A DNA stretch of 6,514 nucleotides from an uncultured Bacteroides sp. (lineage in GTDB: Bacteria > Bacteroidota > Bacteroidia > Bacteroidales > Bacteroidaceae): NCBI GenBank assembly GCA_934716785.1, contig CAKUYM010000244.1, positions 1-6,514 of the forward strand, in the 5' to 3' direction. The notes under the pieces are model-generated. The model was not told the DNA's origin, ran no database searches, and saw only the letters and a list, made by a program, of their open reading frames with translations. The translations under genes were made by a program, and so were the position numbers. Below, piece by piece: positions 4,123 through 6,514 of this stretch. Position 1 is the first letter of the stretch. The number at the start of each line of letters is the position of its first letter.

Positions 4123-6442
4123 TTTTTTTTTCTTTTAAGTCCTGCCAATCTGATATAATTAATATTGAATTATATTGCAGCAACATTCCTGCTAATTCAA
4201 CATCAATGTCATTATTGTAATTAAATCCATTTTTCGCATATTCTAGTAAGATTTCTATTGCTTTTTCTTTTTGATTTTTTGTGCCATTTGCCCAATTGTA
4301 TGTAGCCCACATTTTTGTATAAATAGCATGTTCTTGACGATTACTACCTCCTTTTATTGTATTCTTAAAAAGGTGGCTGTAATCATCTAGATATTTCAAT
4401 GCTACTTCTTTCTTTCCTTTGTCAACAACAAGGTAAGAGGATAAATTTAGTATTGCTGACAATTTTATATCTAAAGGACTAGTTGCTCTATTTATTATTT
4501 GTTTGTAACTTTCGATAACCTCAATTTCATTCTTTGCTATCCGATTTGAGTTCGCAGAAAATAATAAAGAATGCTCTATGTCTAATTTTTTATCTTTGTT
4601 CACTTGGTCTCTTCTGCTTACACTATTCCCTTTAAATAAATTATCTTTTTTCTGAAAATAGTCACCCATCATCTGAAATATTTCCTTTGAATATATTTCG
4701 AAAAAACGATTTTCATCATCTGCAAACTTTATTATTTTCAACTTTATTAATTCATCGACAGCAGAGTTGAAGATTTCGGGCTCGTTTTCTAAATTTAATA
4801 TATATTGAGCTTTCTGTAAAACGTTGACTAGGTCGTTTCCATCTACTAATAAACTCAAAATAACAAATAAATCTTTTGCCTTAGGCGATAAATAATCATA
4901 AATACGCCCATAGAGAAAATGGATGGCATTAGAACCTTCTTTTATGTTAAAACTCAATGCATCCTTAATCCCCTTTTGTCCAACAATAAATGCAAATTGA
5001 AAAATGAACAAAGGACGTCCACTTGTCATTTCATAGATTTTATGTTGAGTCTCCTTTTTCTGTAATTCTCTATGAAGTATTGTTTCATTTCCTAAATTTT
5101 CATTTTCAATAACTCGCATCAAAAATTGAGATGTTTCTGATTCAGTTAATTCACTTGTTTGGAATTCTTGTCCTAGTTTTATATTTGCAGCCCTTGTTGT
5201 TATTATAATCTTGTGGTGATTAATATTTAGACCTAAAATGAATTTCTCTATTTTATCTTTTTCTTCTTTAGTAAATGTCTCAAAGTCATCAACGACTAAT
5301 AATATTTTACCTTGATAATCAATTATTTTTTGTGTATCTAAAGATTCTGAATTAAATAAAACTTTGTTTATGCTTTTTATCAATTCGTCAAAAGAAGAAA
5401 TTGAATCATTTATTTGTTCTATATTTCCTGTATAGAAGTTATATCGTCTATCTTTTGCGGATAAAAAAACTATGTAATCAAACGTCTTTCTTTCATCATT
5501 TGCTAAATCGTCACATACACTTTGAATTGTTGCTGTTTTACCGACCCCTCCGTGCCCCCATATTGTAGCACATACGGATGCCTTATTTTTTGTGAGAAAA
5601 TCTGTTATTTTTCTCTTGATTCCTATGTCGATATATTTCTTGTAGTTATTTTCGTATATATTCAGTATAGTCCCATTGCTTGTTTTAACCTTTACACCAT
5701 CTTCAATGATATTAAGTTCAACTAATTCTTGCCATTCTTTATTGCAAATTCCAGTTTCTAGCAATCTATTATATTTTACTTTTCCTAATAGTTTTTCTTC
5801 TATACTATTGAATATATAAATTTCTTTGCCATATCCTAAAAGTTCAATAAATGGAGATAGCCTAAAATATTCATTTAAGCCAATAGAGCCATAAATACTA
5901 TCTGTTATAAATGAACATATATTTTTATGACAACTCCATGGGACATAGGTGCTCCCGTCACTTTTATAATTTATTCCCTTGTAATAATCTCCTTCTATAG
6001 ACATAACATGTATTATATCGATATTCGAATTAAGTGCAGGAAGATTTGCTGCCAAAACACTTTCATATAAAGATTGTATAGAAGTAATAGACGTATCTAT
6101 AGAATCTTCAAAAGAATATCCATGCCCAAGAAGTTCATTTCTTAAGCTTGGGTATTTTTCAATAGCTTTATTAAGCTTCCCATTTTTTAAAATTTCTTTG
6201 CTAATATCAAGTTTTCTACATAACGATACAATACTCCCTATTGTTGGCTTAACAACTCCTTGAAAAACATATTCTTTATCCTCTGCATCTAGGAATTCTA
6301 TATTTTTATTCCATAAATAGCCTAAGAGGTAAATTAAAACATATTCAAATCTAGATTGATGATGGCTTATCAAACCTGCTTTGTCTCCTATTGAGGAAAG
6401 GAAATCTATCCGTTGCTCTATTTGCTTTCTTATATAATCCAT
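4103..6442 (-). CDS. HEPN-like STAND ATPase, candidate antiphage effector
   Basis: Protein of 779 residues as written, 883 if the A tract at 4122-4131 lost one base. Domains in order: an alpha-helical HEPN-like segment at 1-125 with R101-N-x4-H107 (LRNELLGHGYSF), the RX4-6H signature of HEPN ribonucleases; an unrecognised mixed segment at 130-285 (LSPFIELLGYGKEIYIF); then a STAND/NB-ARC-type core. The core shows Walker A GHGGVGKT (296-303), Walker B KILLVVDD (379-386), an IIITTR sensor motif (412-417) and GRP (475-477). A winged-helix region follows at about 515-600, then a helical, probably TPR-like sensor region. STAND proteins stay inactive until a ligand binds the C-terminal sensor, then assemble and activate the N-terminal effector; here that would be RNA cleavage and growth arrest in phage-infected cells. 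The ATG at 6442 is chosen because the in-frame GTG at 6475 lies inside the promoter. The gene is AT-rich compared with the left half, suggesting separate acquisition. The ATPase call is firm, HEPN is probable, defence is inferred. Confidence 0.85.
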   Translation of the reverse strand: MDYIRKQIEQRIDFLSSIGDKAGLISHHQSRFEYVLIYLLGYLWNKNIEFLDAEDKEYVFQGVVKPTIGSIVSLCRKLDISKEILKNGKLNKAIEKYPSLRNELLGHGYSFEDSIDTSITSIQSLYESVLAANLPALNSNIDIIHVMSIEGDYYKGINYKSDGSTYVPWSCHKNICSFITDSIYGSIGLNEYFRLSPFIELLGYGKEIYIFNSIEEKLLGKVKYNRLLETGICNKEWQELVELNIIEDGVKVKTSNGTILNIYENNYKKYIDIGIKRKITDFLTKNKASVCATIWGHGGVGKTATIQSVCDDLANDERKTFDYIVFLSAKDRRYNFYTGNIEQINDSISSFDELIKSINKVLFNSESLDTQKIIDYQGKILLVVDDFETFTKEEKDKIEKFILGLNINHHKIIITTRAANIKLGQEFQTSELTESETSQFLMRVIENENLGNETILHRELQKKETQHKIYEMTSGRPLFIFQFAFIVGQKGIKDALSFNIKEGSNAIHFLYGRIYDYLSPKAKDLFVILSLLVDGNDLVNVLQKAQYILNLENEPEIFNSAVDELIKLKIIKFADDENRFFEIYSKEIFQMMGDYFQKKDNLFKGNSVSRRDQVNKDKKLDIEHSLLFSANSNRIAKNEIEVIESYKQIINRATSPLDIKLSAILNLSSYLVVDKGKKEVALKYLDDYSHLFKNTIKGGSNRQEHAIYTKMWATYNWANGTKNQKEKAIEILLEYAKNGFNYNNDIDVELAGMLLQYNSILIISDWQDLKEKKKVRRNI
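4122..4131 (-). repeat. Ten-base A tract where the STAND gene changes frame
   Basis: The minus strand reads AAAAG followed by ten A and then GG. With ten A the frame runs EKKKVRRNI and stops at 4105-4103. With nine A it runs EKKRYEEISDSEF and on to the stop at 3790. The tract is a typical site for replication slippage, transcriptional slippage, or an error in sequencing. Confidence 0.85.
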
Positions 6443-6462
6443 AGTGTTAGATATTTTCAGAA

Positions 6463-6493
6463 CAAAGTTAATCACAAAAAAACACTCAACAAT
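6463..6493 (-). promoter_or_regulatory. Bacteroides-type promoter of the HEPN-STAND gene
   Basis: On the minus strand TAACTTTG (6470-6463) matches the -7 consensus TAnnTTTG in full, and ATTG (6493-6490) lies 19 bases upstream as the -33 element. Transcription would start near 6456, leaving a leader of about 15 bases before the ATG at 6442. The -33 element lies in the loop of the terminator hairpin next to it. It rules out the GTG at 6475 as the usual start codon. Confidence 0.7.
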
Positions 6494-6511
6494 AAAATAT
6501 TGAGTGTTTTT
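6476..6511 (-). terminator. Bidirectional terminator at the right edge
   Basis: AAAAACACTCAA (6478-6489) is the exact reverse complement of TTGAGTGTTTTT (6500-6511), with a 10-base AT loop. On the minus strand the stem runs into seven T residues (6482-6476), so it should end a minus-strand gene lying beyond the window. On the plus strand it ends in five T residues and could stop transcripts from the left. Confidence 0.7.
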
Positions 6512-6514
6512 AAC

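Noticed and set aside
6443..6475. GTG at 6475 as the start of the STAND protein (11 extra residues)
   Set aside because: The GTG lies upstream of the -7 box TAACTTTG, which overlaps the extra codons, so the transcript from that promoter would not contain it.
1..6514. CRISPR arrays, tRNA or rRNA genes, insertion sequence ends
   Set aside because: No regularly spaced repeats with unique spacers, no cloverleaf-like sequence and no transposase or terminal repeats were seen on either strand.

Overview
The window looks like accessory DNA from a gut Bacteroidales (Bacteroides, Phocaeicola or Parabacteroides type). The grounds are an IntDOT-type tyrosine recombinase, an ORF6N-domain protein, an ArdA antirestriction gene, the start of a DUF3873-like gene, and a good Bacteroides-type promoter (ATTG, 19 bases, TAACTTTG) in front of the minus-strand gene. 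The genus is an inference.

Left part (1-3703, plus strand): the backbone of an integrative element. It holds an integrase (134-1372), an ORF6N-domain protein (1449-1970) closed by a strong intrinsic terminator, and a gene-poor but structured leader (about 2080-2540). After that come ardA (2599-3132), a GNRA-loop hairpin, a 70-residue membrane protein (3176-3388), and a decayed stretch (3413-3703) with the start of a DUF3873-like protein and a second small-protein fragment, broken by stops and frame changes. No transfer, relaxase or mobilisation gene is visible.

Junction (3704-3790): the strand switches here, at a perfect 13-bp inverted repeat and a second hairpin that overlaps the stop codon of the minus-strand gene.

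Right part (3790-6514, minus strand): a visibly AT-richer cargo gene for a large STAND-type ATPase. It has an N-terminal HEPN-like segment (R101-N-x4-H107), an unrecognised middle segment, a complete P-loop core, a winged-helix region and an alpha-helical C-terminus. The frame breaks at a run of ten A residues. As written the product is 779 residues; one A fewer would give 883 residues. The architecture suggests an abortive-infection type antiphage gene whose full form may be switched by slippage at the A tract. Its promoter is interleaved with the terminator of whatever lies upstream, beyond the right edge.

Taken together: integrase and ORF6N protein look after integration and regulation, ArdA protects incoming DNA from type I restriction, and the HEPN-STAND protein is a probable defence cargo carried by, or inserted next to, the element.
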